This document shows positions 54,587-62,688 of a DNA stretch of 64,000 bases, in pieces (within the stretch, counting starts at the first letter, position 1; each line of letters begins with the position of its first letter). Below the pieces are notes generated by a model. It was not told where the DNA came from. It saw only the letters and a list, made by a program, of their open reading frames with translations, and did not search any database. The stretch covers positions 951,501 through 1,015,500 of the forward strand of contig JAPFFF010000049.1 in assembly GCA_039105265.1 (NCBI GenBank), in the 5' to 3' direction. Both the position numbers and the translations under genes were made by a program. This stretch comes from Tritrichomonas musculus. Taxonomy: Eukaryota; Parabasalia; Tritrichomonadida; Tritrichomonadidae.

Positions 54587-55231
54587 ATGTGTGCATTAAG
54601 ACAAGCAAGAATATTAAGTAGTGAGACCGATAATACTATTAAGCAAGAACAAAACACAAATGTTAACATTAACATTAAACCATCAACTAAACCACGACCT
54701 CAAACCGTTCCACTTTATCCTAATGTTCAACCTCTTAATCCTAACGCAAATTTTACTCAAGCGAACCAACCTGCGGATATTCCACCGGTTGGTCAAACTT
54801 TATATATTCCGACGACGGAGGATTTGAACTATCAATCTCAACCTCCAACAAACAGCAATTTCCCATTAACTCGAGACAGAGGTATTGCAGATTTAGGAAA
54901 TGAAATTGAGGATTTAGAAAAGAAAAACCAATTTCTACAAATGTTAGTTGAAATGTATGAATCAAACCCGTTAAAAATAAATGCTTACGTTGTTTGCGAA
55001 AGTAAGTTATTAATGAACATGATAAAGTTATTAACCGATTGTGAAAAAGTTGATTTAGTACTTAATGAAGATATTGGATGTTCTGGATGTACCGCAAAAT
55101 CAGGTAAAATCATTTATGTTTCAAAAATATTGGTTACTAAAGATGGTAAAACTAGTGAGCTTAAATATGATTACAATAACATTTATAGTGAATTTGTTAA
55201 ATATGGAATTAGTTTGAAAATGGTATGCTAA
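54587..55231 (+). CDS. Conserved Polinton protein (213-aa family), block C copy
   Basis: The 214-residue homologue of 936-1577 begins MCALRQARILSSETDN and keeps the order: Pro/Asn-rich disordered region, LEKKNQFLQMLVEMYESNP helix, NAYVVCESKLLMNMIKLLT, Cys motif GCSGCTA, ILVTKDGKT and a final GISLKMVC. It faces the fibre-like gene tail to tail with one base between the stop codons; block A shows the same pairing with a 4-base overlap. This conserved pairing over diverged lineages argues for a linked function, perhaps in fibre assembly (inference). Confidence 0.7.
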   Translation: MCALRQARILSSETDNTIKQEQNTNVNINIKPSTKPRPQTVPLYPNVQPLNPNANFTQANQPADIPPVGQTLYIPTTEDLNYQSQPPTNSNFPLTRDRGIADLGNEIEDLEKKNQFLQMLVEMYESNPLKINAYVVCESKLLMNMIKLLTDCEKVDLVLNEDIGCSGCTAKSGKIIYVSKILVTKDGKTSELKYDYNNIYSEFVKYGISLKMVC

Positions 55232-55232
55232 T

Positions 55233-58200
55233 TTAAGCCTTAAATACCGCCAACATATTTTCATTAATTATACCAGTGATGATGCCAACAGTTGTTCTAC
55301 GTATTTTTGATGTTATCGCGGTAGCTCCAGTTATTATTTTTAGAACGTTATCGTCATCTACAAACACTTCATATCTGTAAACCTTACCTGTCATATATAC
55401 TGGTGCACCAATTACAAAATCATTTATTGAATTCATTGATTTCTCAATCGGACAATAATGAGTGATAGTTGTGTTAGCTTTTAATTGATATGCTTGTAAT
55501 TCTGATTTCAACGCAAACTCATTCTTTGCATAATTCAATGAGCACACTGTTCCGTCATCATTTTCCATCTTTATGTAGATTTGTGATATAGTCATGAATG
55601 TAGATTCTGCTTGCTCTTTATTACAAAATGAGCCTTGTACGGATTGACGTTGATGTCTGTAATAGATTTCATGATTAGTTGATTTATTCCTAAACAACAT
55701 ACATGTTTTGTATGTATGTGTTTCCTCTTCCCCGACATAAGTGTACAAACCTTTGTAATTAACACTTGGCTGACCGTCAAATGAATTAACACTGAACTCC
55801 ATGTATAAGTCATTTGTCTTCACCGTATCTAAGTACTTATTCAATATTTCATCAACATAACCGTCTGACATCACTTCTAAAGGGATATCAGTTAATTTAA
55901 TGACAGAATTCTTCATCAACACTTCACTCTTTAATGCTATTTCATCATTAATATATGTTTTCAATGCATATTTCCCTTCAGCCACATCCTTGGTCTCATA
56001 CTTATCTAATTCATATGCTAATTCATCTTCATCAACGAACATCTCATCAGCTTGTGCACTAGTATAATATGGTGTCAAGTCAACTGGTTCCGGGATATCT
56101 GTTTTGAGAGCATAAGTGTTCGACACATATCTAGCCGAATAAGCGTTTTTGTTGGTTGGTTCGATAGTTTTGGTTATTGAGCATGATAATATTTCTGGTG
56201 TTTCACCAGTTCCTGGATTTATTAATTCATGGCAGTCATACAGAAACCAAAGACTAGAACCACTTCCTTCCATACGCATTATCTGAGAGGGTTGATCGTC
56301 ATTGTACGAATAATCTACGTGAACATAATGACCCGTATAAAAATTGTTTGATGAGACAATATCCAGCCCATATTGCTCAATCATTTCATGATATGTGTCG
56401 TAATCCAAATCAGGAATTGTATTATTTTCAATTTTGAATTGAATAGTTGTTTGCCCCTCAATAATTTCTGGAATTTCACTTTTCACTTGCTCAATAGCAC
56501 GGGTCATATCTGTTTTTAATGCATAAGCATTTAATATATTTGTTAATTGATTGTTATTTTTAAAGTTTGTGTTTAAATATGTGTATGACGGATAATTATC
56601 TTGAACATATCGAACAGTTGCATAATTATTTAATGTTTCGCTTAATTTATTCGCGAATGATTCATTTAAATGATTTTTATGATTTTCAATCAATTTTTTA
56701 GTTGCTGATGCTGTTAATAATTGGTTATTAGTTAATGTTTCACCTAATAATAATTCATTATCATTTTTAGCTGCTGGGGTGTATTTGAGTTTAACAAATG
56801 ATGGTTGAATTGTTCCATAAATTAAAAGATATGGGAATTCATAAACTAATTCGCAATTAATAGCTGAAATATCAGCAACATCTGAGTTCAAACATTCAAT
56901 ACTTCCATTTTCCTTATACTCATATTCGTAAATTCGGTACATCTCGCCAATATCATCAACCATAAATGAAACATCAATTTTATAATTAATTTCAATATGT
57001 TCACAGTAATATTTAAAACATAATCTTTCATCAGGAATTATAATTTCTGTTTCAATATAAGGTTTTTCTTCAACTACTTCATGAGGTGCTAATACTAATC
57101 CATCATCAATTATTTCATCAACATATGCAACTTCTTTAACAGTTGATCCAGCATTTTTACTAAACGCTAATTTTAATGCACCAAATATACCTTCAGCACC
57201 AACTTTCATTAATCCGCCAAAGTTAAAACAAAAGTTACTAATTTGTACGACATCCATAACTACATCAAACCAATTAGTTTTATTTTTCATATCATTAATT
57301 TCTTTCTCTAACTTTGCACAATAATTTTGAAGTGCTGATATTTGATTAACCGCAATATCAACTGTATTTCCTAATGAATTTAAAACGAAAACGTGGGATT
57401 CAATGTTCTCACCTATGACTACACCTGAAGTTTGAATGTTAAAGTTTGTATATAATGTTGTGCATGCTTCAGGTCGTGGTGAGACAGTATAATAACCAGT
57501 ATTAGCTAAGAACTCAAATGTATTCATTCCTTTTTCATAACTTACATCAGCAATAGTATAAATTAATTCATCATCTTTTGGCATATATAATATTAAACCA
57601 TATGGAGGATTTCCGACTTGCAAAGGTGAAGTATAATGATATTCAAGTAATTCAAAATAATTGTCGGATTGTAGTTTGTAGTTATTTAATCCCGATGATT
57701 TATATTCGAAGTCAACAATGAATTCATAAGTTTTATTATTAATGTTTAAAGTTGCTGAATATGTACAATTAGCAAAATCTTTGACGGGGTAAATGTAAAC
57801 CCTCCATGCGTCATTATCTTCTTTATATGTTTGAATTTTACAGTTATCTTTTGGTGCTAACATTCCTTTATTAACTAATAACTCAAATGGGTTTCCTTGA
57901 TTATCATAACCAGCGAAAGTGTGTAATACTTTTTTATTAGCTTCATTTTTAGCAATACATATAAAGGCTACTTCATGAGAACCAGGATTTTTACGTGTTA
58001 ATTTCAGGGGTATATTGAAACTGTAATTAGTACCTACCCATTCATTACCTTTTTTAGTCATTTTGTAATCAGTACCGAATGCTTCATCATGAAATTCAAA
58101 AGTTTGACCTTCAATTAATGCTTCAAATTCAGGACTACCAGGAACATATCCCCAATCTGCATAATATAAAGGATTTGTTTTATCATCTATTACACCGTAA

Positions 58201-58985
58201 GCTTTCATTTCATAGAAGTCGGGCAATGGTGAACGATATAATTTAAAGCAATTGTCCGCATCAATAGTATTACATTTAAGATTTATTAATTTATTTGAAT
58301 CATTAGCTTTGTCACAACTAACATTTGTTTTTTGATTTGCGATATAATTGATTTTCATAAATCCAGATGTATATAATTGTAATGGAGTATCACCTTTTTT
58401 ATTTGACATATATATTTTTGCTCCAACGTCATCTTCTTGATAAACTAACTCATAATTTCCATTTGAAATGTTAACAATAGGATTTTTAAACATGTTTTCT
58501 TTAGAAGTTTTAGTTATAATTGCTTTTGGTAATTTCATATATGCAGGTAATTCTATTTCGAATACATCACCGATATATTCACCAAATTCAGTTTTGATTG
58601 ATAGCGAATTTAAATCTGGTTGATCTAAATTTTCCGTTAATTTATCTGAAGTAATGATGAAATCATATATACCATCTTCAAATGAAAAGTCACCATCATC
58701 ACCATCTTGTTTTTCTTCTAATGTTTTAATTCTTGATTCATGATTGTTTAATTCATCCGTAAATTTCATGGTTTGTTGATTGTATGAAGAAACTGAGGCG
58801 TCAATGTCAGCAAGTCTTAATGTTAAACTTTGAGGATTTGTTGAAGACATTATTATGTCTCCATCAATAGTGGCATCATTGTGAACATGAATGTTTTTAA
58901 ATTCTGAGTCTTTATCGGGCATACCACCTCCACCACTGATGAATGCTCCATCTTTTGCATTTTGTTTTGTAATTATTGCAGTCAT
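55233..58985 (-). CDS. Polinton fibre-like/surface protein, 1,250 aa
   Basis: This is the longest undisturbed fibre-like gene here. Near the N-terminus is a Gly-rich start (FISGGGGMPD) and a short coiled coil (HESRIKTLEEKQDGDDGD). The conserved block TVSPRPEACTTLYTNFNI lies near residue 500, followed by a coiled coil (ISALQNYCAKLEKEINDMKN) and a hydrophobic segment near 605-635. YALKT/FALKS repeats occur near residues 818, 957, 1005 and 1155. The C-terminal tip domain starts at NTTITHYCPIE and ends LAVFKA, as in block A. Such alternation of coils and globular parts is typical of phage and viral fibres (family knowledge). It probably decorates the particle and binds a target cell (inference). 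The ATG at 58985 is followed by a good N-terminus and preceded by an AT-rich gap. Confidence 0.75.
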   Translation of the reverse strand: MTAIITKQNAKDGAFISGGGGMPDKDSEFKNIHVHNDATIDGDIIMSSTNPQSLTLRLADIDASVSSYNQQTMKFTDELNNHESRIKTLEEKQDGDDGDFSFEDGIYDFIITSDKLTENLDQPDLNSLSIKTEFGEYIGDVFEIELPAYMKLPKAIITKTSKENMFKNPIVNISNGNYELVYQEDDVGAKIYMSNKKGDTPLQLYTSGFMKINYIANQKTNVSCDKANDSNKLINLKCNTIDADNCFKLYRSPLPDFYEMKAYGVIDDKTNPLYYADWGYVPGSPEFEALIEGQTFEFHDEAFGTDYKMTKKGNEWVGTNYSFNIPLKLTRKNPGSHEVAFICIAKNEANKKVLHTFAGYDNQGNPFELLVNKGMLAPKDNCKIQTYKEDNDAWRVYIYPVKDFANCTYSATLNINNKTYEFIVDFEYKSSGLNNYKLQSDNYFELLEYHYTSPLQVGNPPYGLILYMPKDDELIYTIADVSYEKGMNTFEFLANTGYYTVSPRPEACTTLYTNFNIQTSGVVIGENIESHVFVLNSLGNTVDIAVNQISALQNYCAKLEKEINDMKNKTNWFDVVMDVVQISNFCFNFGGLMKVGAEGIFGALKLAFSKNAGSTVKEVAYVDEIIDDGLVLAPHEVVEEKPYIETEIIIPDERLCFKYYCEHIEINYKIDVSFMVDDIGEMYRIYEYEYKENGSIECLNSDVADISAINCELVYEFPYLLIYGTIQPSFVKLKYTPAAKNDNELLLGETLTNNQLLTASATKKLIENHKNHLNESFANKLSETLNNYATVRYVQDNYPSYTYLNTNFKNNNQLTNILNAYALKTDMTRAIEQVKSEIPEIIEGQTTIQFKIENNTIPDLDYDTYHEMIEQYGLDIVSSNNFYTGHYVHVDYSYNDDQPSQIMRMEGSGSSLWFLYDCHELINPGTGETPEILSCSITKTIEPTNKNAYSARYVSNTYALKTDIPEPVDLTPYYTSAQADEMFVDEDELAYELDKYETKDVAEGKYALKTYINDEIALKSEVLMKNSVIKLTDIPLEVMSDGYVDEILNKYLDTVKTNDLYMEFSVNSFDGQPSVNYKGLYTYVGEEETHTYKTCMLFRNKSTNHEIYYRHQRQSVQGSFCNKEQAESTFMTISQIYIKMENDDGTVCSLNYAKNEFALKSELQAYQLKANTTITHYCPIEKSMNSINDFVIGAPVYMTGKVYRYEVFVDDDNVLKIITGATAITSKIRRTTVGIITGIINENMLAVFKA

Positions 58986-59054
58986 TTATTGATTTATTAA
59001 TTATAAAAATAAATATTTTTAATATACGAAGTTTAGAGATTTTATTATATAAAA

Positions 59055-59396
59055 TCAATATTCAAATTTAAGGAATAATGTGAAGTTATCAGGTATTATT
59101 TCATTACCTTTTGCATCAGTGAACCATACTTTAAATCTATCATGGTTTAATGTATATTTATATTTTCTGTTGTCGTCTGGAGGCGTTAAATTAGCGTACC
59201 AAACGAGAGAATCACAGTATTCATCACGTGGAACAAATGACGCGTGAAGTTCGGTTTCACCATCTAAATATCCATCACATGTAGCACGGCAATATTGAAA
59301 TGAAATATATCTATCATTACGAGAATTAACGAACTCAGGAGGAAATTTATTTTCATAGTCACGAGTGATAAAGTAAGTTTTGGTTGTTTTATGCAT
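59055..59396 (-). CDS. Small jelly-roll-like minor capsid (penton-type) protein
   Basis: The 113-residue product is beta-strand-rich. Its end, DRFKVWFTDAKGNEIIPDNF followed by TLFLKFEY, resembles the last strands of single jelly-roll minor capsid (penton) proteins of Polintons and virophages, where a 'WFTD.nGN.i' turn precedes the final strand. At 113 residues it is shorter than typical pentons (about 150-250), so it may be a compact variant or a different beta-sandwich protein. It lies among other virion-type genes on the same strand, between the fibre-like gene and the capsid gene. The assignment is by motif likeness only. Confidence 0.4.
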   Translation of the reverse strand: MHKTTKTYFITRDYENKFPPEFVNSRNDRYISFQYCRATCDGYLDGETELHASFVPRDEYCDSLVWYANLTPPDDNRKYKYTLNHDRFKVWFTDAKGNEIIPDNFTLFLKFEY

Positions 59397-59437
59397 TTAT
59401 GATTTGATAAAAATAAAAATATATGAATTTAAAACAT

Positions 59438-59452
59438 GTAGCCTTTGGCTGC
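59438..59452. other. Short GC hairpin between genes
   Basis: GTAGCCTTTGGCTGC can pair as a 6-bp stem (one T-G) with a TTT loop, in otherwise AT-rich spacer just after the 3' end of the 156-residue gene. It resembles the small hairpins at 47248-47268 and 47789-47817. Confidence 0.4.
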
Positions 59453-59461
59453 AGAATTCTT

Positions 59462-59932
59462 TTAGAATTCGTCTGGGTCTATTTCATCTTCATTTATGTT
59501 ACATTTTTCGGATAATTCATTTACAATTTGAACTTTAGCCTCAGACCTATTTTTAATGAATTCATTAAGTTTATTTTGGTTTTCACATTCTTTTACTACA
59601 CATTCATGATAAAATGATGTTTTATAATTTATTCTATCAGCTTTAATATAAGCTTTCATTAATCGTATTTGTGATCCTGATGTTAGAGCACCAAAGGCAC
59701 GTTTAGGAATAGTTAACCATTCACACTCAGGGAATAACTCTCTAAATTCTTTATATGTCATGACATTTTGGGTATTATTTTTATAAACTAATGAAAGAAA
59801 TAATATCTTTACGTTCATTTTGTATTTATAGAATTTATCAGTTATGAAGTCATCAAAATATACTTGAACAGCTTTAAGTTCTGATTCAGGAAGTTTTTCA
59901 AATAACTTATTAATGTTGATGTATTCACTCAT
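59462..59932 (-). CDS. Small Polinton protein, possible distant 'ELF/YYPS' family member
   Basis: The 156-residue product has the order VKILFLSLVYKN, YKEFRELFPECEW, INYKTSFYHECVV and an acidic end (NINEDEIDPDEF). This parallels KPLFI, IKELFG, NYKDNYYYPS and the acidic tail of the proteins at 1611 and 10442, and the lengths agree (150-156). Sequence identity is low, so the relation is a suggestion. It is a mixed alpha/beta protein without membrane segment. It lies between the possible penton-type gene and the capsid gene, on the same strand. Confidence 0.55.
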   Translation of the reverse strand: MSEYININKLFEKLPESELKAVQVYFDDFITDKFYKYKMNVKILFLSLVYKNNTQNVMTYKEFRELFPECEWLTIPKRAFGALTSGSQIRLMKAYIKADRINYKTSFYHECVVKECENQNKLNEFIKNRSEAKVQIVNELSEKCNINEDEIDPDEF

Positions 59933-60030
59933 TTATATAGAAATAAAAAATTTGAAAAATAAATTTTAAATAGATTTAAAAATTTTTGAAAAAGTTTGAA
60001 ATGAAAAAATAAATAAATTAATTATTAGAT

Positions 60031-60666
60031 TTATTCATAACCAACTGGAACACCTTTAGAGAAATATTCAACACCTTTTGTTGACCAAGCAAAGTATGTA
60101 TCGCTACATATCCAAGCTTCAGGCGCAGGTGGGTGTTGATCTGGAAATTCTGGATCAGGAATATAATAAGTGTCATCAATTCCTCTATACATTGGTTGAC
60201 CACGGAATGTAACTGTAACAGAATTAGAGCCAGTATCGATTCCATCAAATACATAACCAGCATTTGAACGTTCAAGCTGGAAGTTAATACCAAAACTTGT
60301 TCCATCACTTCTGCAGTTTGAGTAACGTTTACCAGTTACGGGATCATTAAGGGGTTGAGTGAATGAATCCTCAAATTCTTGTGTAGCTTCAAGTGCTCCA
60401 TCTAATTCATTAGCTATTAATTGATGCTGATAGAAACGAGCAGAGCAAGTGTTTGAAAATTCAGTATCTGGATAAGTTCTTTTATTGACGACTAATTGAA
60501 CGTTTTGATACATGATATTATCAAAGCATGTAATATCTAATGGACTCTTAGGGAACATCATAGTAATATTTGTTGCATTTCTGAGAGGAATTGATTTTGA
60601 TATTTCTAAACCATTAACTTTTGCAGTACAGTAGTTAAGTATAGGCGGTGTTTCGTACCTCACCAC
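60031..60666 (-). CDS. Major capsid protein (double jelly-roll), C-terminal part
   Basis: The visible part, about 211 residues, matches the C-terminal region of Polinton major capsid proteins in character. It has VQLVVNKRTYPDTEFSNT, ARFYQHQLIANELDGALEAT, EFEDSFT, SFGINFQLERSNAGYVFDGI, SVTVTFRGQP and a terminal region with WICSDTYFAWSTKGVEYF. Stretches of the type '(a)rFy..QL.a..ldg..ea..eFeds' are typical of the second jelly roll (family knowledge). The copy is broken at the boundary with block D, so only this part is annotated, and the right limit is approximate. Confidence 0.65.
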   Translation of the reverse strand: MVRYETPPILNYCTAKVNGLEISKSIPLRNATNITMMFPKSPLDITCFDNIMYQNVQLVVNKRTYPDTEFSNTCSARFYQHQLIANELDGALEATQEFEDSFTQPLNDPVTGKRYSNCRSDGTSFGINFQLERSNAGYVFDGIDTGSNSVTVTFRGQPMYRGIDDTYYIPDPEFPDQHPPAPEAWICSDTYFAWSTKGVEYFSKGVPVGYE

Positions 60667-60724
60667 CGCCTACACGCTTCGCCACCAAGCTCAGGTACAC
60701 CCTCGCTCGGGCCTCAGCTTCCGG
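60642..60724. other. GC-rich junction with a 9-bp hairpin
   Basis: TAGGCGGTG at 60642-60650 pairs exactly with CACCGCCTA at 60664-60672. The following 50 bases (ACGCTTCGCCACC, then CCTCGCTCGGGCCTC) are far more GC-rich than anything else outside the satellite. The stretch marks the boundary of blocks C and D and may be the terminal part of block D. Confidence 0.45.
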
Positions 60725-60800
60725 CCAAATACCTACTGAAAAACCTATAGTAAGTACACAGCCTCTTTTTTCACTAACTTCCCACCATTATCCATCAAGG
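60725..60800 (+). promoter_or_regulatory. Repeated upstream element, first copy
   Basis: This 76-bp stretch (CCAAATACCTACTGAAAAAC, then CTATAGTAAGTACACA, ending CCATCAAGG) is repeated with about 75% identity at 61185-61258. In both cases exactly 57 bases separate the end of the repeat from the next ATG. This is the pattern of a shared promoter or operator. Confidence 0.55.
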
Positions 60801-60857
60801 CCAAGTACACTGTCACATTTTTAAATTTCTATTATTTTTTTATACAACACTATACAA

Positions 60858-61160
60858 ATGACCACACCATCAGATTTAAAGATTATGACCCAATATAAGC
60901 AGTTTACTCTAAGAAATCCTATTTATACTTCTCGTGAAACCCAACAAGTTTATGATTCCTTTAAAGACATCAGGACATGTGATTCTAATGGATATGTTAT
61001 AATTGAGGTTTTGGACGAAAGAAACAAATTTAGTGGTTTTAGATATGCTAAATTTAGACGTGCAGCTGTTTTGAAATACAATAATGATTATGATCGGGAA
61101 AGAGAAAAAGATGCACCACGATATAGAAAGTTTGATGAGCACCATAAGATATTTGAGTAA
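60858..61160 (+). CDS. Hypothetical Polinton protein, 100 aa
   Basis: The 100-residue protein begins MTTPSDLKIMTQYKQF. It has a hydrophobic strand-like centre (GYVIIEVLDERNKFSGFRY) and a highly charged C-terminus (NNDYDREREKDAPRYRKFDE). No domain is recognised. The start is supported by the upstream repeat at 60725-60800, which keeps the same 57-base distance as the next gene. It could be a small regulatory or virion protein; nothing decides between these. Confidence 0.55.
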   Translation: MTTPSDLKIMTQYKQFTLRNPIYTSRETQQVYDSFKDIRTCDSNGYVIIEVLDERNKFSGFRYAKFRRAAVLKYNNDYDREREKDAPRYRKFDEHHKIFE

Positions 61161-61184
61161 AAAGTGTTAGTATTATTTTGTTTG

Positions 61185-61258
61185 CCAAATACCCTCTGAA
61201 AACCTATCGTAAGTACACACTCTCTACTTTCACTATTCTGCCAATGTTATTTCCAAGG
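61185..61258 (+). promoter_or_regulatory. Repeated upstream element, second copy
   Basis: Second copy of the element at 60725-60800 (CCAAATACCCTCTGAAAAC, then CTATCGTAAGTACACA, ending TTTCCAAGG). It lies inside a frame that is open from 61178, which argues that the gene really starts after it, at 61316. Confidence 0.55.
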
Positions 61259-61315
61259 TATGGAGTAGTTTTTGAATTCTACACCCGAAAAAATATTATA
61301 TATAGGATTTTTATC

Positions 61316-62677
61316 ATGATTGAAATGTATCCAACACTTAATCCGACAGAAGAACAAACACCTATACCAATTGAATATGCTTACTTTTTAGAAGATGGAG
61401 AACAAGACCCAAGCAAACCTAATCGATATTACTTTAATTTTCCTCAAGAATGGTGTACTTCGAATAGAGGGGAATCAATTGTAGGCGTGAGAAGTATTTA
61501 TTTAATGGCTCGAAGAAGAAAATTAGAATTTGATTTTAGCATTCGAAAATATTTGAGGAAGGACTTTGATGAACTAAAGGCAAAGGAAGAAAAGGCAAAG
61601 GAAGAAAAGGCAGAGGATAAAGATAAAGAAATAAATAATGACGAAATATATGACAAATTACCAAAAAAATCAAAAATAGAATTAACAATCCATGTTATAT
61701 CTTGGTTATCGACGGATAATGATATGAGAAAAATATTTGATGATATAAATAACCAATTAAATAAAAAATTTAAGGAATTTAATGAAATTAATAAAAATAA
61801 ATATAAAATAACAACTGATGACCTAAAAACAATATATGAACAATATAAAGCTATCACTAAAGAATATATCAATCCATTATTTGGACGTTTCTATTTTGTG
61901 AAAGATGTGTTAACATTTCTATTTAATGCCCGAGAAAAGTATCAAGAATATCAAACAAAAATCGATAATTGGTTTAAAGAGCATAAAGAAAAGATTGTTC
62001 CCCTCTTTCACCAAGATAAGATTGATAGAAGCCGAAGCGATTTTCAAATGGATGGATATTATGATTATGAAAAGAAAACATTTGTCGAAACCATTTTTTC
62101 ACCACAGAACTTAGAAAAAAATACAAGTTCCAAACCATCATTTATATATATGGCACCAGAGATAACCGATTATGAAGATTTTCCAACACCAACACCTACA
62201 CCAACACCTACACCAACACCTACACCAAAACCAATACCAGGGGAAAATGATTTTGTCGAATTAGGTCTATACTATGTTGATTTCAAGATTAATTTTAGAG
62301 AAAGTGATAGAACAGATTCTAACTATAAGAATACTGATTTTGCTGATTTATTTAATATAGGAGATAAACCATATCAAAATAATCCATATAAATTTAATGA
62401 TAAATGGTGCAGAAGATTAGATTTTAAAAATATTTGGGATAGACATTCGTGTAAAGTATATTCATCAATAGCTGAGCAATCAAATAAATATTATTTAGGC
62501 AATAGTCAAATATACTTCAGTCCTATCAAGTACTTCAAACTGAACTCAACTGATCAAAGATTTTGGATAGAATTATATTCAGGGCGTCATAATAATATTC
62601 CTGTTCTGGTACCAAACAATGAATCATTTGTCATTGAAATGCAATTCTTACCATTTAAGAAGATGCTTTACATTTAA
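61316..62677 (+). CDS. Possible jelly-roll minor capsid-like protein with charged and PT-repeat inserts
   Basis: I choose the ATG at 61316 (MIEMYPTLNPTEEQTPIPIE), giving 453 residues, because the upstream repeated element ends 57 bases before it. The N-terminus has FNFPQEWCTSNRGESIVGVR and a strand-like YLMARRRKLEFDFSI. A Lys/Glu-rich helix follows (about residues 87-106), then a helical middle. A pure Pro-Thr run (TPTPTPTPTPTPTPTP, about residue 287-303) comes from a 12-bp DNA repeat. The C-terminal region (FWIELYSGRHNNIPVLVPNN, then ESFVIEMQF) resembles the last strands of jelly-roll virion proteins. The role is probably minor capsid or penton (inference, weak). The gene ends 11 bp before the integrase. 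Confidence 0.5.
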   Translation: MIEMYPTLNPTEEQTPIPIEYAYFLEDGEQDPSKPNRYYFNFPQEWCTSNRGESIVGVRSIYLMARRRKLEFDFSIRKYLRKDFDELKAKEEKAKEEKAEDKDKEINNDEIYDKLPKKSKIELTIHVISWLSTDNDMRKIFDDINNQLNKKFKEFNEINKNKYKITTDDLKTIYEQYKAITKEYINPLFGRFYFVKDVLTFLFNAREKYQEYQTKIDNWFKEHKEKIVPLFHQDKIDRSRSDFQMDGYYDYEKKTFVETIFSPQNLEKNTSSKPSFIYMAPEITDYEDFPTPTPTPTPTPTPTPKPIPGENDFVELGLYYVDFKINFRESDRTDSNYKNTDFADLFNIGDKPYQNNPYKFNDKWCRRLDFKNIWDRHSCKVYSSIAEQSNKYYLGNSQIYFSPIKYFKLNSTDQRFWIELYSGRHNNIPVLVPNNESFVIEMQFLPFKKMLYI

Positions 62678-62688
62678 GACTAATTTAA

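Larger units (their letters stand above)
47227..60660. mobile_element. Polinton/Maverick fragment, block C
   Basis: Block C has a protein-primed DNA polymerase, a retrovirus-type integrase, a fibre-like protein, several small virion-type proteins and part of the major capsid gene. It is the most complete Polinton in the window and its genes look young and open. The packaging ATPase and a maturation protease are not seen, and the block ends within the capsid gene where block D begins, so the copy is broken at that end. No pair of terminal inverted repeats was found; the left side starts where the satellite composite stops. Confidence 0.75.

Noticed and set aside
2496-60660. Blocks B and C as one Polinton split by the satellite
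   Set aside because: Both contain a fibre-like gene and a member of the 213-aa family with strongly different composition, so they are separate elements.
61178-61315. N-terminal extension of the 453-residue protein
   Set aside because: It begins at TTG, spans the repeated upstream element, and the ATG at 61316 has the same 57-base spacing as the neighbouring gene.
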